A DNA stretch of 64,000 nt from Ectocarpus siliculosus (Eukaryota > Sar > Phaeophyceae > Ectocarpales > Ectocarpaceae): positions 11,244 to 75,243 of the forward strand of contig FN648659.1 of the NCBI GenBank assembly GCA_000310025.1, in the 5' to 3' direction. The notes beneath the pieces were generated by a model, which searched no databases, had not been told where the DNA came from, and saw only the letters and a list, made by a program, of their open reading frames with translations. The position numbers and the translations under genes are program-made. Below, in pieces: positions 48,058-60,200 of this stretch. The stretch's first letter is position 1; every line of letters starts with the position of its first letter.

Positions 48058-51000
48058 GCGTTCTGTGGGATGTCGAAGGCCGACAACCCCCACGTCAGCA
48101 TCTATGCCAAACCGAGAACAAAGGACAGAACGACCTATTTAGTTTTGGCTAGGGTTGGGTGACCCTAAGTCAAATCCCACGGACTCATGGGGTGGCCAGA
48201 TGGGCTGCTCAAGCCTTAACCAGTGGTGCTACGGGTTGGGTGGGTGGCCGCTTGACTCGATCGCATCGGGGGTATTATAGAAAGAAAGACATCACGGCTG
48301 GAAGGGACGACGGGGCGGTCGACTCTGGCTCGTTGTGCGAAAACGTTCGCGCTTCGTCGCAAACTGGTGCTGGGTGGTACGAGCATGGTTTTTCGGGGAA
48401 GGCTTTTCGAGATGAGAACCATACCAAGCGTTTCGGTACTCCTTTAGCCGACATGGTGCAGTGCGTGGCACGCTTTGGACGGAACTGCTTGGAGAACTGG
48501 AAGCTACAGCGGCTACGTTGTGGCTGAGGTCGGAGTTTTCCACCGGGTTCCGCTCACAACCGTAGTTGCGTGTTTTTTGTAGCTCTGTGACGAAACTGGC
48601 TCGGGCGTGCGTCGCGGTATTTTTCTGTCTCGGAGATCGGTTTGACCGGTTTTGGTCACAGCTTGGTTGTCAGCTATGCGCCAAGGGATGCAATTTCTCG
48701 GAATCTCCATGGAAAGTGGAGTTGTTCACGTTGAACCATTTGTTCCTTTGAGTCGGTTATCAAGGTGAAGGAGGGACTGTCTATCTGGTGGTCAAAGGGT
48801 AGAGAGCTGTGCGGTCCGTCTCGAGATGAATCCCCTGAAGGCACGCCAAGGATCTTGTTGTTGAAGGGATTTCGTGGCATGGCTAGACTTCAGGGCTATG
48901 GGTATGGCTTGGGACGACGTGGTGATGATCTCCGCGGATAACTTTTGCTGCTTCGCGTGCCGGCTGACTTGGACGAGCTAGTGGAGCAAAGTGAGCGGTT
49001 CTTCATATATAATAGTCTAGTCGTGTCGTGTGTTGAAACACCAAAATTTACGTACCACGGGAGTGCGAGCGAGAACTGCTTGTGGATGGTGTTGCCAGTT
49101 TTTGGTGCTGTGCCGTGTTGTCTATTTTCTCGTACCAGCAGGTCGGTTGGAATTTTTTTGCTTCACTATTTGCGTTGTTCAATGTCCTACGCACGGCTCG
49201 GGCACTCCTGTTCGGCCGTGATTCCAATTCGCCAAGAATTGCTTCGGTTCTTGCCGTTCGTTCCACTGGGCGGGGGTCTGTCACACTGCATTATGACAAA
49301 TACCGGAATGTGTCAGTTGTTGGCGGAAGCACGGGAGGAGTGTTGTTTCGCCATCCTACTACCTTCAGATGTTTTGGCCTCCTTGGCATCACAATCCCAG
49401 CGCAACACACCGTATTCTCACTCACAACGACCGACGATGTGTTACAGGATGGTGTCGCTCAGCGGCATGACACTTCAGCCTTCAACAGCACAATTGAATA
49501 CACGTTCTGAATCATCCCATGCGTATTGCTCGGAATAGATGCGAAAACCACGCTTCGTCTCGATCGACATGTGATGCCAACGATCCTACCATCCAACCAG
49601 GCAACGACAACCGGTCCCTCCCTCGACGATAGTCACGTTACGTCGTATTTGTCGCGATTTTACCCGCCAACGGACGATACAACTCCCATAAATAACGCTT
49701 CGCCGGCATTCCCATCGGCATCAGTATCGAGGTGCCCCCTGTCCTTTTTCTCCTCTTGGAGGGAAGCAGCTTCCCATGAACACGCTGCCAACGAAGTGCA
49801 GGCGGTTCCGATGTCGCGAAATGCATCTTGGAAATGCTCCGCAGTTACCATGGAACTGGACTCTCCTAGTCTGAGGGAATGGTCGAGAGAGACACAGAGA
49901 CACACAGAAACACACAGAGAGAGAGAGGTTCGGGAGGGAACAGTACAACAGTAGCCGGATAATACGTGAGAGGAACAGGGGAAAGAGTCCCCCCCCCCCC
50001 TACGAAAGGTATGATAGGTTTCCCAGCAGGCGTGTCCACCCACGTGGGCTGTTTTGGGGTGGTCGTCGTCGGAATGTGTGGTAGTCTACGTGTTCGAACG
50101 GCAACATACATTGGCTCTAGATCGAGAAGGATAGCTCGACTTCGCGCCTTGCGGGTGAAAACCTGACGATAACATATCATCCGCTCACCCCTCTTGTTCG
50201 TTGTTTTGGAGATGCTGTAGGAACTCTGTCGTTATCTCCTCTTCGCATGCTTTCCTGGACAAGGCCGAAACATGTGAGCAAGTGGGGGTCAAGACAGATA
50301 GATTGTCATTGGGGAAGGTACAGGCAGGGTAGAAAAAATGGCCAACGCCACTAACCGACCCCAATCGTACATGGTGGCATCGTACCCTCCCCCCCCCCAT
50401 CACACCCAGCCGGTGCCCTCGAATGCCCGTGTACGACTCGATCTTGATGAAGCGGGGCTCCGAAGTAGGTTGTTGCGTCACAACATCACTGTGTTTGGAG
50501 GCGCCTCCTAGTCCATCCAATGTATTGGGTCCCTGTGAACGGACAAAGTCACCCTACGTACCCTTCGATGACAGCCGGCGAGCTTGAAAAGTCGCACGCC
50601 GCTCGAATGCTGCTCAGCGGTACTGCTCCTGTGTTTGCGGAATCAAGGCCCCGGAACAGCTTGTGGACAACCTTGCGGCGAGCCTCAGACAGCCCTCCAG
50701 CCCGAAAGAAGTGCATCAGCTTGTCCAAACAGATCTGTAAAATATCCGGGAAATCATTTGTGGCCTTGGTTTTGAACGGAGGGTGTAGACCATGGCGTTG
50801 GGCGTGTTCCTGAAGAAAACGTCAAGACTAGGGCACTTGGTTACGAAAGCCATATTCTAACTAACAGGGTTAGGGCTGGAGGAAACAAACGGAAAGAACT
50901 GGTCCGTTTGTCGAAGAAGACCTGCCGCTACCAATGTAAGCAAGAAACAGGGTGCCAAGACTAACCAGGTCTCTAACAAACAGGTTTTACGGTTCAGGCT

Positions 51001-51257
51001 CATCGTCGGGAAATTGCAATACCACGGCTGTCCTGCCGTCGAAAATTAAGAAGGTATTCTCTCCCTCGGAATGGATCATTTGATGGAAGCGTTGAATTTT
51101 GTGAGGCCTCCTTATGCCAATACAGGTGATGCACCACTCAATACCGTGCTCTCCACATGTATGTGGCGTTAGGTAACCCCACGAGATCCCACCGGTCAAT
51201 GTTTCGACACACTCCAACTCACTGCGTTAGCAGTGTGTGCTTTCCTCCACGTCCTAC
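48058..51257. other. 3' flank and spacer, weak open frames only
   Basis: The first several hundred bases probably hold the 3' UTR of the fusion gene. A plus-strand frame at 49082-49510 (142 codons, hydrophobic start) and a minus-strand frame at 51217-50987 (ending FDGRTAVVLQFPDDEPEP) are open, but neither has a recognised domain. The latter could be a terminal exon of the next minus-strand gene. A CT-rich minisatellite of CACAGAGA units lies near 49890-49926. Confidence 0.35.
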
Positions 51258-51402
51258 CTGGCCACGGTTGTCTGTGTCGAACGCAGTTGTAACGGCCCAA
51301 ACCTCGCACTTGGTCACGGGGACCTCAAACTCGGCCATCCCTGCCGTCGGGAATTGTTTGTGAGGGACGGCGGTGGCCTGACGCCAATTGTACAACATGA
51401 TT
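51258..51402 (-). CDS. Single exon of an unrecognised minus-strand gene
   Basis: The exon starts after a TTTTGCAG acceptor (incoming phase 2) and ends CAG before GTAGGACG (phase 0). It codes for 48 residues including LYNWRQATAVPHKQF and EFEVPVTKCEVWAV. The FEV...CEVW pattern faintly recalls the end of TLDc domains, but this is not enough to name it. The neighbouring exons are unresolved. A candidate downstream end is 51217-50987, and a candidate nearby exon is about 51863-51770 (containing YVDAVGKVGPAEFRE). Confidence 0.45.
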
Positions 51403-52788
51403 CTGCAAAATCACTTGAGGTACGCGATACCAAAACGACATCTGCTGCGCTGTGTCGCCCGCAACGACAGGAACTGCGCTATTGCCACGCAACACACAAC
51501 AAGCTGACGAGAACAATCCTGAGTACAGTTTTTGTGGTTGGCCTGCTACCCTTCAAGAGACATGATCTAGCTGTGCGGCGAGACCAAATCGCAACACGAT
51601 CAACATCTCCAACGACCAACAAGGGACGGAACAGCTACAACACTGACGAAGACGACGATAACAGCATCGACACCGTTCGTTCCTGAACTAGCCAGAACTG
51701 ATTGCGATAGTGCGCACTTACAGTAGTACCCTTAATTAACCAATCCAGTACGATAGAGCAAAGTCACGAGGGCGTCTGACTCACCCTCTCGGAACTCCGC
51801 AGGGCCGACTTTCCCCACAGCATCCACGTAGGTCCGGGGCCTACCAAACACTCGAATGCACACCATAACACACGATGAGTTAGGTATAGAGCGATGACAG
51901 CAAGACCGGCGAAGAGGGAATCTCTGTTTATTATTCGCCAGGTTCATATTGTGCCTCAAGCAGTCATCCTCTTGTCCCTCAAACAGTCGTCCCCATGTCT
52001 TACAGGAATAGTGTAGCATTCAGACGAACGAAGACATGTTCTCCAACGGCCTCCGATGGCGTGCCTCGTTAAAAGGACGGTGAAAGGGACCACACGTATT
52101 TCTGTCTACCCAGTCCACCCCATCTTTTCTAGGGGCCTCTTGAGCTAACGTTTTTCTACTTGGTTCTGGGAAGCCCAGCCGGGCCATGAAGAAAGGATTA
52201 TTTCTGCGATCCATGCATTGGACTCTGACTGCCAACAGAGTGCACAGCGACCCTCCGCCTCCATTGCATGTAGAACTTCGTTTATTCTCAACAACATAAT
52301 TGGTGACATATATCGCTTTTATGTGCGATTTAACACCCCTGGAATTCATTGTCCAGACGCTTCGAGATTAGCTTTCTAAGAAGGCCATTCTCGGCGGCCT
52401 CGATGGCCTATAGTAGTCGGTAACCTCGAACCCGTCTTCTCACTACCGGTAGCTCGGGAGATCCATCACGCACAACATAGAGATGCTTTGGTTTTCTCTC
52501 TTTCGTGCATCGGAGTGCAGGTGGGCTCGAGGACACTGGAGTTAAGGAATTGCAACGGTGAAGGATTTGTCGGTGTGACCCCGGGAACGATTCCCGGGGG
52601 ACCCCAGTTGCAGAGACAAGACTTCGTACCAAGTAGTAGTTGTCGGACGCAACAGTAATATATTTGAAAATGATTGTGGCGAATATTGTTGAGCAGGGTT
52701 GCGACCTTGCAGAGAAGAAAATATTTTTAGCAACGCTCAAACGCAAACTCAATCAGGAACCAACTGAACACGACGGACAGCGTCACGA

Positions 52789-53227
52789 TCATAATTTCAC
52801 GCAAACCCACCACAGCAAGCGCCACAACCCGCGCACTGACGGCAGCGGCTTCTCCTGTGCCCTCTCGATGACCCGGTTCTTGAGGAACATCAAACTCCGG
52901 GCTTCCAGGTCACTGAGGCCTCGGGGAAGAGAGGCATGATGAGGGCCAGGGTCCCGCCAAACCTCTTGGAAAAACGAAGGGTGGACGCCGGGTTCGGTGA
53001 ACCTCGACTGTTGTTTGGCCAAAGCATGTGACGTCACGCAGGGGGGGGGGGAGGCGCTCAGACTCTCGATTGAAAGAAATCCTGCATTTTCGGCTTGTCG
53101 TTTGCCCAGTTTGTCCTAGCATACGAGTTCGAACATCGCCTTGTAAAGAAACGCCAATGTGTAGACGGTGTGGTGTGCAACGCCGCCGCTTCCCGGCGTA
53201 TCGATAACCAGAAACCACGTGAAGCTA
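52789..53227 (-). CDS. Last two exons of an unrecognised minus-strand gene
   Basis: Exon 53227-53125 (phase 2 in, phase 0 out, GTATGC donor) joins exon 53007-52789, which ends in TGA at 52791-52789. Together they give 106 residues plus two bases of a split codon. The first exon reads FTWFLVIDTPGSGG..HHTVYTLAFLYKAMFEL. The second reads EPGVHPSFFQEVW, LEARSLMFLKNRVIERAQ and a Trp-rich end (RGLWRLLWWVCVKL). A further possible upstream exon is 53802-53749 (AFKNSMRRSGDVMSEIGE), but its phase does not join directly. I do not recognise the family. Aromatic and hydrophobic content suggests membrane contact. Confidence 0.4.
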
Positions 53228-53802
53228 CTGTAGAGTGGGTTAGGTTCATGGGTAAGACGATCTGATTTCATCTCGTGTTGCTGTGGTGTTTCTTGTGTTG
53301 CAGTGTGCTGTAGTTCTCTACCCACAACCACCGTCCAATGGTCGATCGGCCGGCGTCCAAAGATTTTTTTCGCTTCGTGATGATGACGACACGTCAACTA
53401 AAGTACCCTAGCAGCAGTAGCAGTTGAGATGCTGCTCTGGCTCCCAGCGGCTAAGGGGACCTATTGTGGATATGCCCCATGGCTACGTTCTTCGTCCGTC
53501 CAATTTTTTCCCCCGATGTGGGGTGCTCTTCGGTTCTACAGCGTTTAGATTGTCAAGAGCAGCGGTTCCACTCGGCAAATACTTGGAAGCAATTCTCAAC
53601 ATCAAGACAGATATATTTCCCTTTGTTCCCTTGGCGTTCAGTGAGCACCCACCGTACGGCCGAACGAGGCCCTATCTGCCGTGCCCCCGGGCGCCATTCC
53701 TCCCGTGTTCCACAGGGTGACCGTCGTCCCGGTGGAGTAGTGACCCACCTCTCCAATCTCCGACATCACGTCACCACTCCTTCTCATGCTGTTCTTGAAG
53801 GC

Positions 53803-54343
53803 CTTGGTGGTAGGCGCAGGTGCCTTCGTTGGCACCACCCGCGCGATATGCCCAGATCACAAGTATTTTGTTTCAAACAGGTTGCAAGAAAGCTGGTATG
53901 TTAGGGTTTGACGATGTCTGTGGGGCAATTTCCCTGCAGGACGGTGCAAGAGATTGAGCTGGACCACACCTACGAACTCTACCAAACAAGCTTTCAGGGT
54001 TTATACCTACAAACGGAGGGCGTGTGGGGGGCGCTCAAGAATTCCATCGCTTTCTTTCGAAGTTAGGTTAATATGGCATCGCTCGCTGCTACGTGTACAC
54101 GTGCGGTGGAGCAAACTAGTAATACCATACTTCAACCTTAATAAAATCGTAGTTCGCAGAGCGCGGATAGAGGTGACCTGTACTTTAGGAATCGACAGTT
54201 CATGGAAAACACAAAATTGGTGAGGTCAGTGGTCGATTCTTCGACTATTACACCATCTGAGTCAATTCCGCTGCACAACGAGTTTCTTGGATATTCATGT
54301 GTCTCTGTGGTAAGCTCCTATTCGAACCCATTCGGAGATGAAC
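53803..54343. other. Spacer between minus-strand genes
   Basis: No supported exon was found. Part probably holds the 3' UTR of the gene ending at 54344 and the 5' region of the gene to the left. Confidence 0.3.
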
Positions 54344-56961
54344 CTAAACATATAGCGGTGGAAATTTGTTTGATGTGGCATGAAATTTGGCCAGAAAAGA
54401 AGAGGCTGCCCAGCGGTATCGACGCCTACGTTTCGAGGAATTTGCCTAAGGCAGGATGCCAGACAGCTAAGTATGTTCACCTCTAAACGGGTCACCATGC
54501 CGACACCCAGAGTGACTAGTAGAGGCATCTCCAAAGCCCCGACAAGAAGGTAGCTGAGATGTGGTCCAAACCTCACCTGCGGAGCGTTCTCTGGCTGGGG
54601 CTTGACGCTGTCCTGCTTCGCTGCTCTTGATGCTTCGTCCGAATACCTCTTGTAGGACTGACGAGGACAGTCAATTTGTGTAAGGGGGTGTTGGTGTTGT
54701 CCAACCTCTCTGTTGTTCGTGGTTTGGATTGTTCTTATAGAACGCGCATCGTACACGACCATGGAGGAGGATGTCAGCGGTTGTGTCACACTGTTACAAC
54801 GAAAAACGAAGCGTAGATTGATCATTGGTGCTCTACATGTTTTGCCACGTGGATGACAAAGGCTTCCTCCCGCCGCTCGCTGCAGCCACCTCTTGTTGTG
54901 CATGGCCACGATAGACCTATGATGGCATTTGGGTTAGCAATCTCAAAAGATCTTGATACCGAAAAGCTGCTTTGCAGCGCCCATATCACACACGGCAAAC
55001 CTTTGCATATATATGCACGCTACACACACAACGGGCGCATACCTGTCTGAAGGTTGTATCGAAATCCCCATCTTTCTTCTTCTCCCTCTCGAGGGCTTCG
55101 CGTTCCGCTTCCTCCGCCTGGACGATTTCTCTGCCAACAGGTGCAGGAATGCATCACCGAACGATACACAATCGAAGTCGCAAGTCAGGCGAACGTTTGG
55201 TTCTCGTCACGTGGTAACTCTAGTGCTGTTTATCTCTGTGATGACCATCGCCCTGGATGGCTGCTGTCAGAGCTGGGTATAGTCTCCTTTTCCTCCATGC
55301 GGAGCGCAGAGAACATAGCGCCACTCAAATAATCTTCGCAGAATTTTCTTCAATACCCGCCATGCTCTTCGATTCGGTAGCGTGTACGCGGGAATGGGGC
55401 ATGCCTTCAGGAAGATAAGCGATCGAGGAACTACGTAGAGGGTATCCCTCTTGCCGAAATCTAGACAACCTTTTCGGCGTGCATGAAGTCTGGTGATCTA
55501 ACCGGCCAACCTTCAACTCGCCGTTGAGCTACCTTTGTGAACGGCGGTAACGTATGCCTCCGCATTCACCGGATCAGAGAGTTGAGGTTGAAAGGAACGG
55601 ATTTTCGCGTTTCCGACCTCACTCGAACTAACCTTTGCTACGTGGCTTGGGCTTACGTTCTATCGGTGTTCATCTGCCCAAAGCCACGCACACAACGACA
55701 GAATGCTACATCAGTCCATACCATCTATGTTGGCCATTTACAGAAAATTTACGATGCCATTCACTCACTTTGCTGCTTGTCGCGAACGTACCGCACGAGG
55801 CCCTGGCCTGATGTATGCCGACCTTTCCTTCGTCGCAGCAACCTGCAATCAAGTAGGACGTCAACGAGAATAGACAATGCGCCAACCGCATGGTGGTCGA
55901 TAAGAGTGTCCAATCCGAAACCATACCAATATTGCACAGTTGTTTCAGAACTAACTCTCCTTGAGACTTGAAAGTGGTGCACTCTGATCCACTCCTGCTG
56001 GTACCGTGTACTTCAGGCAATTTCAGGCGTAGCAGGTTCTTTCCTTTCGACGCTGCGGAACAGTGGTTTGATGAACGAGCTACTTTACAAGCTCACCTTC
56101 TCCGGATGAATGTAAGAGGTATGCGATTCGCTTTTTCCCCTGCCAGCGTCCTTGGCGCCCGGCTTGTCTGCATGATACAGCACCCTGCATAAAAAATGTA
56201 AACTGAGCGTCGGACCTTGATCCTCGACTTTCTGTAGTAAAGAGTGTTAAATATCAAGTGTCATAGTTGTGCAGGCGCTCCGCCACTTCGTGTTTGCTCT
56301 TCGGTAGCTATTGTAGCGAGACAACACGTTTCTAGAATATGCATGAATTCGTGCATGTATGTTTGGGGCGGCATGATTCTCGACAGGTCTTCATGATCAA
56401 TTGCGCTGGAGGAAACAAAAACGGAATCGCCAGTTGGTGAGCAGGTAGCGTACGGGTAACTTCGAGAGGGCTCCCATACTCTCTTCCATCCGGGCGCTAT
56501 GAGGGATAAGGCGACTTGTGCGACACACGTAGTAATTCCAACCCCATGGAGGGGCAGCGCTAGCTAATAGCGTGATTGCTACTCTAGGGCGTAGTGGCTA
56601 CTGTAGATACATGAAGAATGAATAAAAGTGGTGACTGGAGAGAGTGCCCCCTGGCTATGTGAGCTTTGGACGCAGGCAAACACAAGTCTTTAGACTACAA
56701 TATGCAAAGCCCGTACAAGTACTGCTGGGGGTTTACGTAGACCAATGACCTTGGCACTTGCGCAGGTCGTTCGGAGGCGAAAATCTTTCCGTCTCACCTT
56801 ACATCAGTTGCGTTGAAAACAGCTCTATTCCGCGGGTTCGCGAGGCGAGTCACCCCTGTGAGCTCTTTCATGGCCAGCTCCTCACGCCAGGACCCGATTC
56901 GAACTTTGGCATCGTCGAACTTGTTGTAGCCGGCAAACATTGCCGACCTCAACGACGCCAT
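54344..56961 (-). CDS. Small six-exon protein, possibly an axonemal (CFAP107-like) protein
   Basis: Six exons chain in phase: 56961-56798, 56184-56097, 55842-55769, 55130-55043, 54657-54577, 54445-54344, with stop TAG at 54346-54344. They give 198 residues. Donors are GTGAGA, GTGAGC, GTGAGT, GTATGC and GTGAGG. The start is the first ATG after an in-frame stop, so no upstream coding is needed. The N-terminus has KFDDAKVRIGSWREE, which resembles the 'KVLIGNW.EE' opening of the C1orf158/CFAP107 microtubule inner proteins of cilia. Further motifs are SHTSYIHPEK, a charged helix EEAEREALEREKKK, FDTTFRQSYKRY and a basic tail. Brown algal zoids are flagellated, so a flagellar role is plausible, but the family match rests on one short motif. 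Confidence 0.6.
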
Positions 56962-57296
56962 CCTGCGAAGGCTGAGATTCAAGCGTCTTGGCACCCTTGC
57001 TCCAAGCTAAGCACAGTTCCTCAAATTCAGAAATAAACTTTGTGTGTATGCGTCCTTTTTGGAAGGCAGGGCAGCGTGTGGGCGGATACGACCAGACTTT
57101 CTTCCAACTGCGAAGACTACTGCTTGTAGATTGATGCGGCTCAACTTGACACTCATGAAAACCGTTGCCGAATCGGCACTGTCAACCGGCACCCGGCAGG
57201 TTCCGCCGCGGAGTGGAACCTGGGACTCTTGATTCCTGGGACAGGCAGACAGGGGACAGGGAGACCAGCGGAACATCTCGTCCCCACCTGCGACAG
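56962..57296. promoter_or_regulatory. Putative divergent promoter region
   Basis: It lies between the start of the minus-strand small gene (56961) and the first exon found for the plus-strand coiled-coil gene (57297). A short plus frame with ATG at 57134 could belong to the first exon of the latter, but its donor phase does not fit. Confidence 0.3.
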
Positions 57297-60200
57297 AGAC
57301 TCAAGACTGGAGAGAAAACGCGGGTCGTTCACGTTGGAGACGATCAAGGGGTGAAGGGGGTCGCAACGGGCTTGGCAACGGGGCGTACAACCGACCTGAA
57401 AATTCGCCGCCTGGTACACCTCGAGATGTCGCCGCCGCCAGATACAATAGGTAACGCGCGCGCCTGGCTTCACTAGCAGTAGCTCTGCGATGTGGATTGT
57501 TACGCTCGTGTTGCCCGGTGGACCCCACGAATGAAACCCCCCTCCAAGGATGTCGCTGTTACATTGTATGATATTGCTGTACGTTGGAGCCAAGGGTTCC
57601 CTCCAAGAAAAGCCCCATGCTTTCAACTAACCTTGGATGTGTTGCTGGACTGCAACTCGCTTACTTTGGTCCTTGAACCTGTTAAGGGTGTGGTTTGGCG
57701 TTTGGTGCTTGGTGTGTACAGTGAACACTGTTGGGAACACCGCCCCAACAACGCCTCTTGTACGGTGGATCTCCATCCTTTGACGTTCTCTGTGTTGTCT
57801 TGGAATCTATCGGTGCAGACGGAGAAGTGGCATTTCCATGGCCCATGCATTACATGTACCTAGACGATGTAGCTTGATCTCCGTAAGACACAAGTTCATT
57901 CCGTGCATTGCACAGTATAAATCTACTTGTGCAATACGCTAGAGGACGGGTAGTCTTTCAGCGATGGTGTGAATATTTTCAAGTACGACGCCATGCTGCC
58001 TCGTGCTATGACAGTGTTGCCCCTATTTTTCTCTGTAGCACAAACGTGGCGTAGAACTTCGGCATTTATGCGACGTCTGCGCTTCGTCGTCAAGGTTCAG
58101 CTGCCAATGTCTTGCTACGGAACAGCGAGTCCTAGCTTTCACTTGCGTGCGCGGTGACTGTGTTGCCTCTTCCGCACCTTCGCAACAGATTCGGACGAAA
58201 GGACCGAGCTCGATGCCCTCCGGCTAGAAAATGACACGCTGAGAAGACACCTTGGAAGGCTGGAAGACAAGGTTCAGAGAGCGGAGGAGAGTGCTAACCT
58301 GCAGGCGTACCAGGTAAAACAGATGGCCCAGCAGTTGCATCATGGGCATTCGCAGGAGACAGACGTCCATGAGCAGCAGCAGCAGCAGAGGTTCGCAGAA
58401 GGTGCTGCCCCTCTCGAGGTCCGCCACCTTCATGGCATCCTTCAATGGCTTCACGTGAGTTGCACCAACGAGACAGTTGTCTCGACAAATGTTGTTGTTT
58501 TTCGTTGTACAGTAGTGCGGTTCGCGCCTGTGGTCGGGAGATACCCTTGTAATTCTGGAGGGTCTAAGTTCGGATTGAAATGCCACCCGCCACTCTGCTG
58601 TTGAGAGAGTGCTTGCGTTGAGATAACGTTTGCGCATCAATACAGGCAACCCTATTCCGGTGTTGACAACGGGATTTCTGGGCCTCTCCCAAGGGGTGGA
58701 CAGTGAGGGCGTGAACCACGGGAGGAAGTTCTTCAGAGAGTATGATCTCGGTTCCGGCTCACCAAATGTTTTCATAGATGTTTAGACTAGGTGCGGAGTC
58801 CAGAATACAGAGGATGGACAAACGTGGAACACACGAGAGGCCACTTCACTTCTCCATCTTATGAGTGCAACGCCAAGCAAATGTGTACGTATTTGTTTTG
58901 TACAGCTTTCACCCAAAAAGTAAGCATTTTACCTGAAGGCATGTATCGAGAGCAAAGAGGATGTTTACTCTGCAAATGTCCATCGTGGAAAGGACAATGT
59001 TCATTGTGGATATCAGGCTGTATCTTTGCGGTGTATCGGTGACTATTGGTTGGAATTTCCAAGCCTGGCGAACAGTTCCATGGGTGCCAGCGAAGGCTTT
59101 TCCTATTACCATTACTCTGCGAAAGTCACCTCTCTCCGTTTGCAGCGGGTTCTCGCCGACGGACAGCTGGATCTCGGTTGTTGGGGGCACGAGTGGGCCG
59201 GATTCCTCAAAATTTGCAAAGGTATCCCGTGACCCCAGGAGTTCTCTGTGCAACCTCCATCAAAGGTCGAAAACAGTGCGTTCAAGACCCGGCAACAGCA
59301 GTGTTACGTCTCCCGCATTGGCGTGCTGTCGCCTACGTTCTTTCGGGCACCATGAACAGCACTGAGGTGGACAAGCACGCTTACTTTTTTTTTCATCTTC
59401 GGGGGCATTTGGATACGTTCAACGATCCTTTCATTTAGACATGTGATTGCATGTTCTCCGCCCCCAATTACCAACATGGCCATTTGTCCAACTCGAAACC
59501 ACCCGAGGCAGCAAGCAAAGGCGGACATGGTGGAGAATGACCGAAGCAAAGTCCAGCTGGAGGGCGACGTGCGGCTGTTGTACAACCTCTTGGAGAAGGC
59601 AAAGCGAGAAAGGAAGTCACACGACGGGAAGGTCCAACGCCTCGAGAAATCCATCGCGACCTCAAACACCAGAGCAGTGGAGGTAAACTCGATGGCCATA
59701 GAACACTGCCCCCTCCTCCTTACGATTGTTGCCTCCCATGTTCAAGCGAAGAGTACAGTTTTATCGTCGACCGCATGACCTTTGTCGATGTACCCGTTGG
59801 CTGGATACAAAGCCATGGGAGTATCTCGGGAATATATACTTGGAGGAGTTGCAACACACACGCGTCATAGCTACCACATTCATTTTTACACCGCTCGCTG
59901 TCAGCCTTGTGTCCGCAGCCACCGAAAAAAGCCTTCAAACACGACCACAATCATCAAACACGACCACAATCAAACCCCCTTCTCGCCCGGCATGCTGTCA
60001 TCGCACCTTATCCGACAAAAAAGCTGGACAAGGAGCTACAGCTCCAGCGGAAGTCGTTCACGCGAGTCCTAAAGTCGGACAGAGACGTTTACGAGACCAG
60101 GACTGAAGCGGCCGAGGCTAACGCAGAGCGCAGGTAAGCGGCATGCCACTCTTAATGGAGCCTCAAGATTTTCTCCGGGTGTAGCCGCGGGTTTCCGCGT

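Noticed and set aside
56027-56111. Plus-strand exon candidate encoding FFPFDAAEQWFDERATLQAHLLRMN with good splice sites
   Set aside because: It overlaps the better supported minus-strand exon 56184-56097 and lies inside that gene. No neighbouring plus exons join it.
58640-58790. Plus frame reading GNPIPVLTTGFLGLSQG
   Set aside because: It looks protein-like but ends in a stop and cannot be joined in phase. It may be a transposon fragment, without proof.
59146-59221. Possible extra exon in the coiled-coil gene
   Set aside because: Its length would break the phase between exons 58189-58454 and 59512-59682, which join cleanly without it.
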